From NCBI GenBank assembly GCA_030248225.1, contig JASANE010003827.1, forward strand, positions 18,795 to 82,794: 64,000 bases of DNA, in the 5' to 3' direction. The DNA comes from Trileptium ribeirensis (lineage: Eukaryota; Nematoda; Enoplea; Enoplida; Thoracostomopsidae). A model generated the notes under the pieces. It searched no databases and was not told the origin of the DNA. It was given only the letters and a program-made list of their open reading frames with translations. This document shows, in pieces, positions 37,790-48,998 of the stretch. The number at the start of each line of letters is the position of its first letter. The first letter of the stretch is position 1. Position numbers and translations under genes: made by a program.

Positions 37790-38860
37790 TATGCCCAAAT
37801 GTAAATACCCAATATTTTTATAGCAATACTAAAATCAAGAAACCTTTTACAAAGCGTTCGTAATATATTTATATACAGGGTCATGGTTATACAACCAATG
37901 TATTTTATTATGTTTTTATTTTTACAAGAAAAACTACACCATTTCCGCGACTTCTACAAGAATATACAACAATCGTATACCTGTAAATGGTAACAAACAG
38001 TAGCGAGTTAAATCAGAGCGAAATTGCGTTGCTCACGTTGAATGAGCGGTTGCTACTCTCATAAATTGCAGCTAACTTCTCGATCATTGACACCTACAGT
38101 CAACAGGTGAACATTCACACAAGGATGTCAAAAATAACTAAATTACATAAATTTGTTCTACTGATGCTCCTTAAATCGTCAGATGCAAACATCAACAACA
38201 GCTGCACTATTAATTTAAGGCTCTTTCGATTATATGATCGTAGTCTCGGTAAACAGCTCGGGTTATGTCTGTAGTCGTGGGCACAGAGAGAGCCCCGATT
38301 ATACGATCGTAGTCGCGTGTAAACAGCCCAGATTATATAATCGTAGCCGTGGGCAAACAGCCCCGATTATATAATCGTGATCGTGCGTAAACAGCCCGGA
38401 TTATATGATCGTAATCGTGAGTAAACAGCTCTGATTATATGATCCTAGTCGGGGGTAAAGCAGTTTCCTAACTTCTCGTACCTCGTACGTGATCTGCCAT
38501 GATCAGATCAGGAGCAAATCGATAGTGTATTCATCTGTTCCTGCGGATAGCAGCTAGTGGAAGTGAATCGGCTGAGTGTGGTGCTGTCCCAAAGCCGGCG
38601 TGTCTCAAGGCTTTGGCGTTGTAAACTAGTCAGTCGTTCTTGATATGGCGCCAAATTGTCCGTATGATCTAAATACACTTGTTAACCACTTCAGAACAGT
38701 GACGTGATGGCTTAAGATCGTCTGATATCCATACCCTGAGATCACGATTACTAATAAGGAATGATGATTATGTTATTTATACTAGGGACTTGTCTCATGG
38801 CCAAGAAAGTAAATTCTGAGTGCATATAAAAGTTAGGTTAATACTTACATTTCGTTAAAG
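37790..38860. promoter_or_regulatory. Upstream region of the importin-7-like gene with a 36-bp minisatellite
   Basis: This is the interval between the importin start codon and the OTU fragment, so it should contain the promoter and 5' UTR. I cannot point to a core promoter element. The only clear structure is the minisatellite at 38226-38458. Confidence 0.4.
38226..38458. repeat. Minisatellite, about 36-bp unit, six copies
   Basis: The consensus is roughly gattatatgatcgtagtcgtgngtaaacagccc, with copies at about 38229, 38295, 38332, 38367, 38400 and 38432; the second interval is longer because one unit is degenerate. The word 'tatatgatcgta' is nearly palindromic. Confidence 0.9.
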
Positions 38861-39355
38861 TCGAAGATCCAAAACAACGTTAAAATGACTGCCATTGTAG
38901 CTGCCAAGGTATATAGCACGATTGCCAATCAACTCGATATGTTGGAGGGGAAGCAGCCTCGGATCATGGCAACACCAAAGATGCCGTGTCCTGCGATAAA
39001 CGAAAATATTTGTGCGCAAAATGTAACCCATGATCCGTATAAGTTGTGCTTGACAAATTCGGCTGCTACCCCACGGAACCTCGCAAACTGTTGTTGATCG
39101 TTGCATACTGCCACAGCGATTGATCGATAAAAACAGTTGCCGTCACCTTTCACTGCGACATAGCTAGAGCGGGCGTTGCTTGGCGGCACATAGACGGAAA
39201 CTGCTAAACGGTCTCTGCGACTTCGGTGTGATGAGCATAGTGGAGCATTGAATTTAGTTGCCTGGTGCCTCATCCAATCGACATCAACAGGCAGGAAGCC
39301 AAATGTTTCTGTACCAGAATTTAGGCTGTCAGGGCTAGGAGCTGGTCGGATACGT
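38860..39355 (-). pseudogene. OTU-domain cysteine protease fragment, frameshifted
   Basis: OTU domains are deubiquitinating cysteine proteases. Frame one (39355-38929) has FGFLPVDVDWMRHQATKFNA upstream of VKGDGNCFYRSIA, where the aspartate and cysteine of DGNC are the catalytic signature. The C-terminal half continues in another frame (down to about 38858) with NIFVY, then GNRAIYLGSYNGSHFNVVLDL, where HFNVV carries the catalytic histidine. A block of about 15 residues (WG..EI) appears lost at the frame change near 39010-39060. The preceding W-rich segment is typical of OTU proteins found in animal transposons, so this is probably a mobile-element relic and not a host gene. Confidence 0.8.
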
Positions 39356-39459
39356 TAGCAAACGGTATTATTGGGTGTCGCTTGAGTGTACTTGTTGGAT
39401 TAGCCTGACCCAAAGGAAATTGATCCAAAGGGAACAGGACCTTTCCATCCTTCTTGTAT

Positions 39460-40160
39460 GTCCTGCGATCTTCATTAATTCGATGAATAGTGCTCAATCT
39501 TAGCCGAATCGCTCCAGTGGTTGAGGAGATATGTCCAGTTGGGTGTTTTCGGTGTCCCAAGGACCCAATTACAACCCACCTTAACCCAACCCTGCTCGAC
39601 AGGTAGGTCAATAGTAACGCAGAGTATATTGCTATATAGAGCTTTGCTTTCTGAACAAAATGAGCCAAATCTTAGCCGAATGGCTCCAGTGATTGAGGAG
39701 ATATGGCCAATTTGGTGTTTTCGGGGCCCCAAGGGCGCATTTACAACCCACCTTAACCCAACCATGGTCGACAAGTAAGGTCAATAACAACGTAGCGTAT
39801 ATAGCTATTTAGAGCTTTGCTTTCTGAACAAAATAAGCCCAATTTTAGTCCAATCACTTCAGCGGCTAAGGAGACATTATCAATTTGCCGTTTTCGGAGG
39901 TCCCAAGGGTTTTAATGGCATTTTAAAACCCATTTTGACCAAAGCCTGGAGTGCGGCAACAACAACACCTAAATAGCTTTATAGAGCTAAATGTTCTGAA
40001 CAAAATGAGCCCAAACGCGGCCAGATCGCACCGGTGGTTGTCGAGATATGGCTCATAACGCGTTTTGTTGGGATCCCTAGGGACTCTACCTGGGCCCTGT
40101 CGGACCCCTTTTGAGGGGCAAGGAGTTTAAATCGGTTTTTGCGTCTAACTAAAGGGCACA
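39460..40160. repeat. Tandem array, 172-bp monomers, four copies
   Basis: 'aatcttagccgaat..ctccagtg.ttgaggagatat' recurs at 39496, 39668, 39841 and 40013 (spacing 172, 173, 172), each followed by 'gttttcgg..tcccaagg' and 'gctttctgaacaaaatgagcc'. Divergence rises from left to right. Confidence 0.9.
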
Positions 40161-40764
40161 AATAGAGATGTGACTATTGCCATGGTACGTAGGTGCATTT
40201 CTAGTTATGTTAGCCGGAGCTATGTTATGTTATTTTTTGGTGTAAGATTTTATGGGAGGAGGCTGACCACCAGGTCTGGGGTCAGTAGTCTATTTAATAG
40301 GGAGGAACCAGAATTCCCATTTCACAGTCAAAATTAGCTAACCATACTAAACTAGTTATAAGTGCAGCACCATTCTTGGTGCTATTTATGTCGTCACTTG
40401 TAAGACCTCTCGCCTTCGCAACTTGTTGAGATTTCGGCTAGGTTTTTATTCAAAATTATAAATTTTCCAGATTTTGGATCTACCAACCTTTCGGGTCAAT
40501 GTTTAACATGCTACGGGTTGATTACATGTGGAGCTTTATGCTTCGTTACTTTAGAGATCTGGCGTTGAAAACCGTCAAATGCACAAGAAATAGATACATA
40601 CAGATGGAAAAATACTCCCATGACAGTACGGTTAGAGTAACAGTGGCACAAAATTTTAGTGGTTTCTCCGTCCAAATGTATAAAAGAAGGCGGCTTACTT
40701 AACAAGTCGGAGATTGGGAAAGAAGCAAGCTTTATATCTGCTGGCTGCACTGGAAAACAGACTG

Positions 40765-40895
40765 CTGTGGTTTGGCTGGAATTGCTCAGTTGCTACAGCG
40801 CCTGCTTGCGGATCCAAAGGCTAATTTATTTGCTAAATTCAAACTTTTTCGTCGTTTACCATCTACCACTAGGCCTAAATGAAAAACTGATTATA
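40765..40895 (+). mobile_element. tRNA-derived SINE, copy 1 (internally deleted)
   Basis: The A-box-like 'ttgctcagttgctacagcgc' and 'gcttgcggatccaaagg' match copy 2. The B box and following sequence are replaced by unrelated bases, and then the shared 3' part 'cgtcgttta.ccatctaccactaggcctaaat' resumes. Confidence 0.7.
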
Positions 40896-41119
40896 TGACA
40901 TGGAGGTCGTACGGGAAGGTCGGATTCTAGTGTTGACTTGCTGAACCCAGAATCATATGTACCTGCGCCCGTCACCCCACATGTATGGCCTATGGGCTAA
41001 CAACTAAGTGCTGCTTCTCGCTAATGCGAATACAAAATAAAATATATTACATATGTAATAAAGACCAGTGGTAGGCTTTTCTGAGAGCCGGGTCATGTCG
41101 AACATGGCGTTTTGTGACC

Positions 41120-41290
41120 GCTGTGAAGTCGAGCAACGGCAACTCAGTCGGTATAGCGCATGATTGCGGATCCAAAGGTGAGAGGTTGGTGGCTCGAATC
41201 TCATCCCAGCCGCACGTTTCTATCGGCTGCTTTTCACAGCCTTACGTCGTTTTACACTTACCACTATGCCTAAATAAAAGTTATATAAAA
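41120..41290 (+). mobile_element. tRNA-derived SINE, copy 2
   Basis: The head (about 41133-41208) has a polymerase III A box (aactcagtcggtatagcgc) and B box (ggctcgaatct at 41191), with 'ttgcggatccaaaggt' where a tRNA anticodon arm belongs. That layout best fits tRNA-Arg. The body ends 'cttaccactatgcctaaataaaagtt'. The flanking sequence is not tRNA-like, so this is a SINE and not a tRNA gene. Confidence 0.8.
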
Positions 41291-44200
41291 TTCAAAATCA
41301 AACCGTAGATTACGTAATATTGTGAGGATCTTACCAGGCTAACTTACACAAAATTTCAAAAAAATTTCACAAAAATATCAATGTTTTTACTTTCAAAAAA
41401 ATTTATTTAGCATTAAATTAGTTGTTACATATTGCTAATTGGGTATCAGCTAAGCAATTGACATAGCTATATCCAGTTGGCGTCACTTTTGTGTCATCAT
41501 GTGCCAAACCTTATTATTTATGTGTCAGTCTTATGAATAATGTCGTCGAGTCAACGCGCATGGTCCGGCGAAAGGCAGAATGTGTTGAGAGACAGTTCGT
41601 TTATTTTTTCATTAAATTTGGCTTTTCCATTTTCTTAGCAATTACTGATTGTTTAGTGTAGCTAGGCGAAGAATCAACGATTGGACTGCAAGCGCAGACA
41701 TAGTGGGTAAAAGATACCAACGGAGTAGCCGATAACCAGCGAACGACAAATTTTATGGTTTTACTGAATGAATGTAGGGTCTGGCTGATTTGATCGAACA
41801 GTGGTTTATTTTGATAACCAGCATAAGGAGCGTAAATCGTACCCCTTCCTAAGAGATTGCTCTGTGTGTAAGTTAACAGGGCAAATTAGCCGCTTCCTAA
41901 GGGCGAGATATCTGGAGGCATTAGTAAGCAACCTCTGAGTGTGAGTTCTATTTTGAGAAAGGGGAACGTTGGCACTCTTTTGCGGGGTGCTAGAGGGGGT
42001 CTAACCCCTCTAAGGCTGTCTCTAGCACTCCCTTGCGAAGTGCTATTGATACTTGACAGCGTACCACCCGTATAACAGTACTTGAGCTCGCCAAATTCTC
42101 TCTTGTGAGCAGGTTGATTTCTTGCTCACAGTACCTTGAAAATATAATTTCCGAGCACAAATTACGTTTGAGTTATCAAATTGTGAGTCCCCAGCTCTGA
42201 ATTCTCTCCATATGATGCTTAAGGCAACCCAATCTGTCTCTCTTGCGAGGACACTGAACCCCGTCATAGCACGGATTGCTTTCGAATGAAATAAAACGTA
42301 AGTAGGTACCACGTATTTTGATATATATAACTTTCAGGACTTTGCCACAATCGCGTTATCAGGAACAATTTTATCTTATGACGTCAGCCGAAATAATCTT
42401 GCTGTAAATTTTTTATTAAACTCTTTAACTATCGCCTTTGATGGCTTTATTGCTAAAATTAGTGCATTTGTTGGAATTAACAGGAAGTGGTGTTAAATAA
42501 CAGTGATATATTTTTAAATGTCCAACGGGGTAGGGATGGCGGCTATCGGATTATTAAATTAGGACGGGATTCGTCACTCGAAGATGTGGTGTTCGTACGC
42601 GCGGCCAGTAGTATGCCGGTGGGGAATAATTAGTCTTTCTTGAAGCGCGTTATTATACTTTTGCAAATATACTTTTTATTTCCTATGGCGTTGGAGCGTG
42701 ACTACTTCGACTGACTTAGATTGTGGTTCCGGTATAAACTCAACACAGCCAAAGTTAGAACATTTATTCAAAATTAGTATAATACGCCAATATTTATTAC
42801 ACGTTTGTTCGGTTCCAGCCATTTATAGTACAACTAACTTCGCCACCTATGCCTTGTTAACCCCGAATATTTTAGCCACTACAGTCAGAAAAGCGCCGCT
42901 GATTCCACTCAGATATGATTTCGCTTCACATCAACTGGGTTAATTCATCCTTGCTTTATTTATTTTTCTCAAGCTCAGTGTTGAGCGGACTATTATTCTG
43001 AGTAGGTTAATTGTTACTTGAAGTTAGGTTACGTATTGATTAGTTCCTCTTGTGAGGTTTGTACGAAGCCTTCCGGAAGGCTAGACCCGTACGTTTATTT
43101 AATTACCTTAACATCATTTTATATTTACAGTAATAGTTCCTTACATATTCCTCTTGTGAGGTTCGTACGTCGCCTTCCGGACAGCTAGCTGGGCGCGCGT
43201 TATAGTTACTACTGGTTTTGGTTAAGGTTATGCTCGTGTTCAATCAGGTTTTACACAGGAATATTAATAACAATACAGTAAATTAATAACGTGGTAAATA
43301 CCTATTTGTGTAGCACATTTGTAACCCTAACGTTAATTTGATAAGGCTCGACATGTACTCCGAATCAGTCAAAACGTACTCCTTTTTGGCTCAGCAGGAT
43401 ATTCGCCATCCATAAATTCAAAACTATGAACCAAAAATCATATTGTGAAAGCCATGTAACCGTAATTAAGTACACCGATAACCAGCAGAGATTGCAAAGA
43501 TTCGTACCAAATTCAAGTAGCGCATGACGTAGCTAGGTAATCTTAAGAGAATAATTACAACCGCAACAGCATACGCGTTAAAAATTACAACCAGGAACTA
43601 TTATAAAAAACTGTATAATTAGTGTTGAAAACTAGAAGCGGAAGTCGAACAAGCTGGCTAATATACTTTGCGGTCACCAAACTCAAGCAAAGATCGAATA
43701 AGATTGACTAAAGAAAAGAAAAGCTAACATATATTAGCTAATAACGAATATTAGTGCTAATTATGCAAATTAGCACTAAAAACAAAAACAACAAAACTCG
43801 AAAACAAGGAAGAAAAAGAAAACCCAAGGGGAGAGAGGGATATAATAAGTAAATTGGTGACCATCCCGGGGTTTTTAAAAATTTTAGGGTTTTGGGACGG
43901 ATTTGGACCGAGATCCCCCTGGTAGCCTGATAAACCCCCAACGATAAGATCTAGAAGTTTTGAAAGCGGAGTGCTAAAGTCAGGAGTTTCTCGGCTAATT
44001 CTCGCAACATCTGATTGTGTACGAAACGTTTGCCGTTTGAGTTTAGCCCCACCGGAATACTTCTGGCCATAACTCGATTCTTATATTTTCGGAGATGAAC
44101 CCCATCCCCATAAGTAGCAATAGCCGCCACAAACACCTACCCAATAGCAAACCAAAAAATATAACAGTATTGCGCGACGTTAATGATATCGATAGCTAAG

Positions 44201-44988
44201 TAATTCTGTGGAACACAAACACGACTAGAGTACAAACCATAGTGCGTTGGTTAATAAATGTTGTTTAATGCATCATCAACATCACAAAACCGATTCTAGG
44301 GGATCCATGGACCGAATCCTCCCATCAAGCACATACTTATGGGGTGCTTGGTTTCGGCGTGGGCAGACCAAGGAATAACCAAAATCTTTCTCCAGGATGT
44401 TGCTTCATACAGTCACTCACTTCGCCCTAAAAATTTTCTAACAGTGCTAAAAATTTTCGCACGAATACAGCGAGCCTCCGCGGCTCTGGAGGGTACCGAA
44501 AAGGAGGGTGTGCCGTCGCTCATGGAGGGGGTGCGCCGCCTCAGTGGGTGCGGTACCTCAGGGATGCGGCGCCTCGGAAAAGGGAGTGCGGCGGCCTAGC
44601 TGAAATCGGAGGGTGGCGACTAAGGATCTTCCTTGCCATAACATGCGAGACTTGCAACGCCCAACACATATGCTGGAGAAATGATACAAGACATTTGACT
44701 CAACGTGAAAATTCAGAAATCTTTCGTGTCCGTGTCAACCACATAATGCGTGAAACCATTTTAGACGCATACACCACGGTTGTAGTTTTGTCAACATTAT
44801 GATCTGAATCGCTCTTGTTCGCATTTTTGCCATCGGCATTTTGATCTTGGTGAAGGGGACGACAAATGCTCCCTGATGTACAACCGCAATTTGAGTACAC
44901 ACATATTTCTCTGTTTCACGCGGTTGTACGCGTTCACCAAATCACGCCCTGGATCGAGCAAGTATGTCCGCTGTCTTTTTGTGTATTG
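41291..44988. other. Intergenic stretch with hairpin pairs, no gene recognised
   Basis: No coding similarity in six frames. Positions 43044-43084 and 43148-43188 are two copies of 'ttcctcttgtgaggttygtacg..gccttccgga' with a CCTTCCGGAAGG palindrome in the first. Two similar hairpins (agcactcttttgcggggtgct, gcactcccttgcgaagtgc) lie at about 41975-42050. This may be the remains of another long-terminal-repeat element, but I found no matching termini. A GC-rich patch lies at 44480-44630. Confidence 0.45.
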
Positions 44989-45820
44989 TGTACTAGGACC
45001 AGATCTGGCCCTAAGGGATCCCAGCTGCACCACTTTCAATTTTCGCTGTGGTGCCCGGACAACCCCGGCTTACACGATTCCCCGGTGGACCCCGGTCTGA
45101 CCGATGGGAACCGCTTAGCTTAGCAGGCTGCCGGCGGGTTTACCAGGGTGTTCGGCCTGGCCCCTATGGTGGCCCACGTGTCCAGAGGTATAGAGGTCCC
45201 CCTGAGGGAGGGTCATCCCCTAAGCCTGCTCACAGGTAATAAGGCTGACCCGCCATTCCCTCAATTTCCGCCACTGGGTCCCAGGTCGAGGCTAGTTCTT
45301 AGGTCGAACCGGGTACAACTTTGAGTATAAGCCTACATTGGTAGGGGTTGTAAGTGTGTTTGACTAGGGTGCGATCATGCCCTATGTGTAAAATGAATTC
45401 GACATAGACTTTTGAGTAAACTTTTGGCTAGTCGTGATTAGAAATACCCGGTAATTTCTTAGAGGAGAGCATGCCTAATCCTACATTAAATCCAATTCGC
45501 CTGAAAAGAACACACACAGTGAACGTTTATTTTGGGGTTTTCCCTCTTTTCACAAAATTTTAAACACGCAGAAATGAATATCACCCACTCGGGTGCACGC
45601 AATAATGCAGATATTTACATCTTGCCTTCACGTTGATCATGCAGATTGTGGTCACTGTCCTTAGTACCACCCTAACTCTTCCTTAAATTGTCTTGTTCGA
45701 ATCGCGGAAGCGCGGGCGCAGCACTTACGGGGGCGCGAAATATCCAATGGACACCCAGCACCCGCAAGGGCTGCCCCATTTCTAGGCCTAGGCGAGAAAA
45801 CTTGGAAAATCTGTGAAAGC

Positions 45821-45869
45821 CTCGGGTGGACCTCTTCCACGCGTCTGCAGGTCGAAGAGTCCACCCGAG
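45821..45869 (-). other. R-U5 RNA hairpin 1 (3' LTR; second copy at 61948-61996)
   Basis: CTCGGGTGGAC-CTCTTC pairs with GAAGAG-TCCACCCGAG around a 15-16-nt loop, with a single bulged base. It is preceded by a GCGGGCGCAGCAC block that is also repeated with hairpin 2. Confidence 0.8.
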
Positions 45870-46261
45870 CCAACCATGATCCTAAAAATTTAATATCCAA
45901 AATTTACTCCAAACACCATGCGCATATCAACATTTCCTGAACTGTTCCAAATGCCAAACGAGAGCTACCCTAGCAGCCAATTTTCTGGACTGAACTTTAA
46001 AACGACTTTGAGCACTACCAGATGATGCACCCACCGGACGCTCACAAGAAGCACTGCCCCGTGGGTGGGGAACCAGTCGAGCGCGGGGCACCCCCTTTTT
46101 AGTTCAATTTATTAATTTTGACCCCAATTTATCAAACTCTCCCCATCCCCGAAGCGCGGGCACAACACTTGCGGGAGCGCGAGGCATCCGACAGACGCCA
46201 CAGCACCCGCAAGGGCTGTCCCTAGTCCTGAGCTTGAGCAAAATCAAGAACGACGAAAGGC

Positions 46262-46310
46262 CCCGGGCGGGACTCTTCCACACGGCCGCATGCCGAAGAG
46301 CCCACCCGGG
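46262..46310 (-). other. R-U5 RNA hairpin 2 (3' LTR; second copy at 62389-62437)
   Basis: A diverged duplicate of hairpin 1, about 440 bp away. The stem reads CCCGGGCGGG-CTCTTC against GAAGAG-CCCACCCGGG. Two base pairs differ from hairpin 1 by changes on both sides (T-A to C-G and A-T to G-C); one C/A mismatch becomes G-U in the transcript. Confidence 0.8.
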
Positions 46311-46435
46311 CGAAACGAAAAGCCGAAAAACAAGGCAAAAGCAAGAAGAAAATCAAAGTTGGCGACAACCGCCAAAACCGACCGAATTTTGCCAGCAACG
46401 ACTCGACTGGTCCCGTTTTTAAAACGGGCCATCTG

Positions 46436-46443
46436 CTTTTATA
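46436..46443 (-). promoter_or_regulatory. TATA box of the 3' LTR
   Basis: TATAAAAG in element sense, conserved at the same place in the 5' LTR. Standard spacing puts the transcription start, and so the U3/R border, at about 46406-46413. Confidence 0.6.
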
Positions 46444-46787
46444 CTAACTGTGGCCCCTGCCCCTTTTTCGCTGTTACATATCCTACAAATACAAACTTTT
46501 CCGACTGTCGAAAACATATTTAAATATATATATATAAATAAACGTGACAACGAAGCTACAGCAAGCAAGCAAAGCAACTAAAACAACAAAACATATCAAC
46601 GTCGTCTAGCTTCAATATACCTGTCTATGTGTGCTTACACCAGCCCCTAGTGGGGACGCGACAATGTAGATGGCCAGCAGCTATATGTGGCCGAGACTCG
46701 CCAAGAAAACAAAACCGCCCGCTGGTCGGTGCGGCAAGAGTTTTGGAGAAAACTATAGCGGCGCTCAGGGCGCCGTTCTCTCATAGG

Positions 46788-46813
46788 GATATCGGCACGT
46801 TTTTGCCGATATC
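46788..46813 (-). other. U3 inverted repeat (also 62895-62920)
   Basis: GATATCGGCA and TGCCGATATC form a perfect 10-bp inverted pair around 6 bases. It is preceded by a second small palindrome, gcgctcagggcgc. It is kept in both LTRs although U3 has diverged around it. Confidence 0.7.
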
Positions 46814-47917
46814 TCCAGTATGAAAAACAGTAGGCGGCCGGGGGCAGGACCGGAATCATGCCCTGGCAGGCCGGCTACTGATGAAAATTTTAGATTTAAT
46901 GTATCTCCCCTGAGAGGCCCGCTAGAGGCCGTTTTAGACGCCCGAAATAGAGAATTTTTGTGTTTCCTTTAAGTTTAGGGGATCCTGAGCGCACCCGAGG
47001 GGGTGGGCGGCCCCGGTTTTGGATTAAACAGTTAGGGGAGAACCCGATAAGTGTCCCGGGCTCCAAAAATCGGGGACTTTTAGATATCTTGGGTACCCTT
47101 TGGGGCTTAGAAAATTAGAGGCTTAAGCGCCTGTTTGGGAATCCGTAAGTAGTTGAGGGATCCGAATTTTTAGACCCGCTGGGGCAATTTGGCACTCCAG
47201 TAGAGTCCTCAAGAGGGTTCAGTCACCCCCGTTCCCCTAAAATTTGTAGGAAAACCCAAAAATTGAATTTTCGCTTCGCACCCTAAAATAGTAGCTTAGA
47301 AAATTTTGTGCCCGATATTTGCTCCCTATAAGGCCCGAAAATTTTGTTCCAATGCGTATGTACAAGTTTTCGGCCCTCATCCTGCCAATCCTTGACCGCA
47401 TATATAAATTGTAGATACATGATGCACAACATAGGCACAGCAGATACCATGTAAATTCCCGCAACTCTTCGGCGTAGGCGCTGGGATCGGCCCAGGGCGA
47501 CCAGTTTTCGTGTAACACCAAAAATCCCTGAAACATCCGTTGGTCCCCGGCCTCTCCCAACGCACACCCGTCCTTTACAACAAATATAACATCATGTAGT
47601 ATAATACACGGAATAGTTTATACACAAGACACGACATCCATTTATTTCTTGAGGATCGACCGGACACGTGATCCTTTCTTTCATATTTGGTGCCAAAATC
47701 ACCCCATGCACCTTCGGGCAGTGGAGTGTGACCTTATAAACGCAATGGAAATGAAATACAAAGTTTATTTCAAAATTAATACAATACTGCACAGTTACGT
47801 AACAAATTCATACAGAGGTCACACTCCACCGGTATCCGGCCGTCCGTTCCCGTCATTCCCTATAACTTTAGTGCACTTTTAACGTTTTATCGTTTTCGTG
47901 AAATTGGGGCTGTTACA

Positions 47918-47935
47918 TCTCTTAAAAATTTTTGG
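47918..47935 (-). other. Possible polypurine tract
   Basis: In element sense the bases before the 3' LTR read AATTTTTAAGAGA. Only the last seven are purines, so this is a weak tract; it is called by position only. Confidence 0.3.
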
Positions 47936-48998
47936 ATTTATTAGACTCCTTACTTAGGGTAAGAGTGTAAATCGAATGGAAGGATGGATTTATGTGAGAT
48001 TTCACCGTTAAATCCGTAGATGTACAGCCCGTCATTCGATTTAGCTTGAAAAGTTTAGAGATTGTTCCGAAATTCACGTAAAGTTTCCAAAGGTTTTAAA
48101 ATTATGCATGAAAAATTTAAGAAAATTTGCGGAAAGTTTGGAGGAAATTTGCCAGATTTCCAAGATTTCCGTAAAATTTGGTAAATATTCGATAGATTTT
48201 GGTAAAATTTGATAAGTTTCAGTAAATTTGTATAAATTCTAGAAAAAGGTTGTAAATTTCAGGGCAGAAGGGCGACCTGATATCTCTTTACGCCAAGAAA
48301 ACGTGAAAAACGTCGCCCCTTCTCCCTTATTTTCCGGAAATTTTCGAAGTTTTCCCTTATGGGCTAAACTGTTAAAATAGTTTGGATCATGTAAAATTGT
48401 AGTTCCCTATATCTGGTCATCTAAAATTATATTAGAAATATCCATTTATCTATAATATACTGTAATAAACATTTCTTATTTTATGTAATATATATACTGG
48501 CACGTACCTCCAAAAGGGTGAATTGAATTGGTCACTCCCGAGAAAGGGTCCGGACTGCCAGGGTGCCTGACTCAGGAGTTCCCTGTCAAGTGGCAAATGT
48601 TTTTTCTAAAGTTTCTATGGTACTGTGGACTTTGCAGAAAGGAAAATTAGATTCCGTATTTCCGGAGTATTGGTACTAGGTTAGCTTTGTTCGGGTTGTT
48701 TTATACTGACAGTGCTTTCGATGAGACTAGCTTCGAGTAATGTTTCCTAAGAAATTTTGCATCGCTCAGTACCGCGCGCTTTCGCTGCCGCTAGCTGCCA
48801 CTAGATTTAGTTGGGGCTCCTTCGTAATTCTCGGTTAGCCCTCGCTTTAACCTATCCTCTTGCAGTGCCGTCCTCGCTTTACTTTCGTGTGTTTAGCATC
48901 GCCCTCAATGCGTTAAGCGTCTTAACTCGGCGTCCCTAACTAAACGGCCCACCCACTCATGCAAGTTCCGCCGACAATAATGCGACACCATCGGCTCG
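47936..48998. other. 3' untranslated part of the retroelement
   Basis: No ORF. At 48060-48260 a degenerate short repeat of the form 'gtaaaatttggtaa'/'gataagtttcagtaaa' recurs every 20-25 bp. The rest is unique. Confidence 0.6.

Larger units (their letters stand above)
44989..47917 (-). repeat. 3' LTR (2929 bp)
   Basis: In element sense it starts TGTAACAGCCCC at 47917 and ends CTAGTACA at 44989. The TATAAAAG box at 46443-46436 divides it into about 1.5 kb of U3 (47917 to about 46412) and about 1.42 kb of R-U5. R-U5 holds two related hairpin blocks. It is matched by the 5' LTR throughout, but with very uneven identity. Confidence 0.93.

Noticed and set aside
38226..38458. CRISPR array
   Set aside because: Eukaryotic context; the units are contiguous minisatellite repeats without unique spacers.
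41133..41208. Functional tRNA gene
   Set aside because: A and B boxes are present but the stems pair poorly and the sequence continues into a SINE body shared with a second copy.
45048..45239. Identical short ORFs in both LTRs (45048 and 61187; also 45661/61788 and 46234/62361)
   Set aside because: Conserved only because R-U5 is nearly identical between the LTRs; no coding signature.
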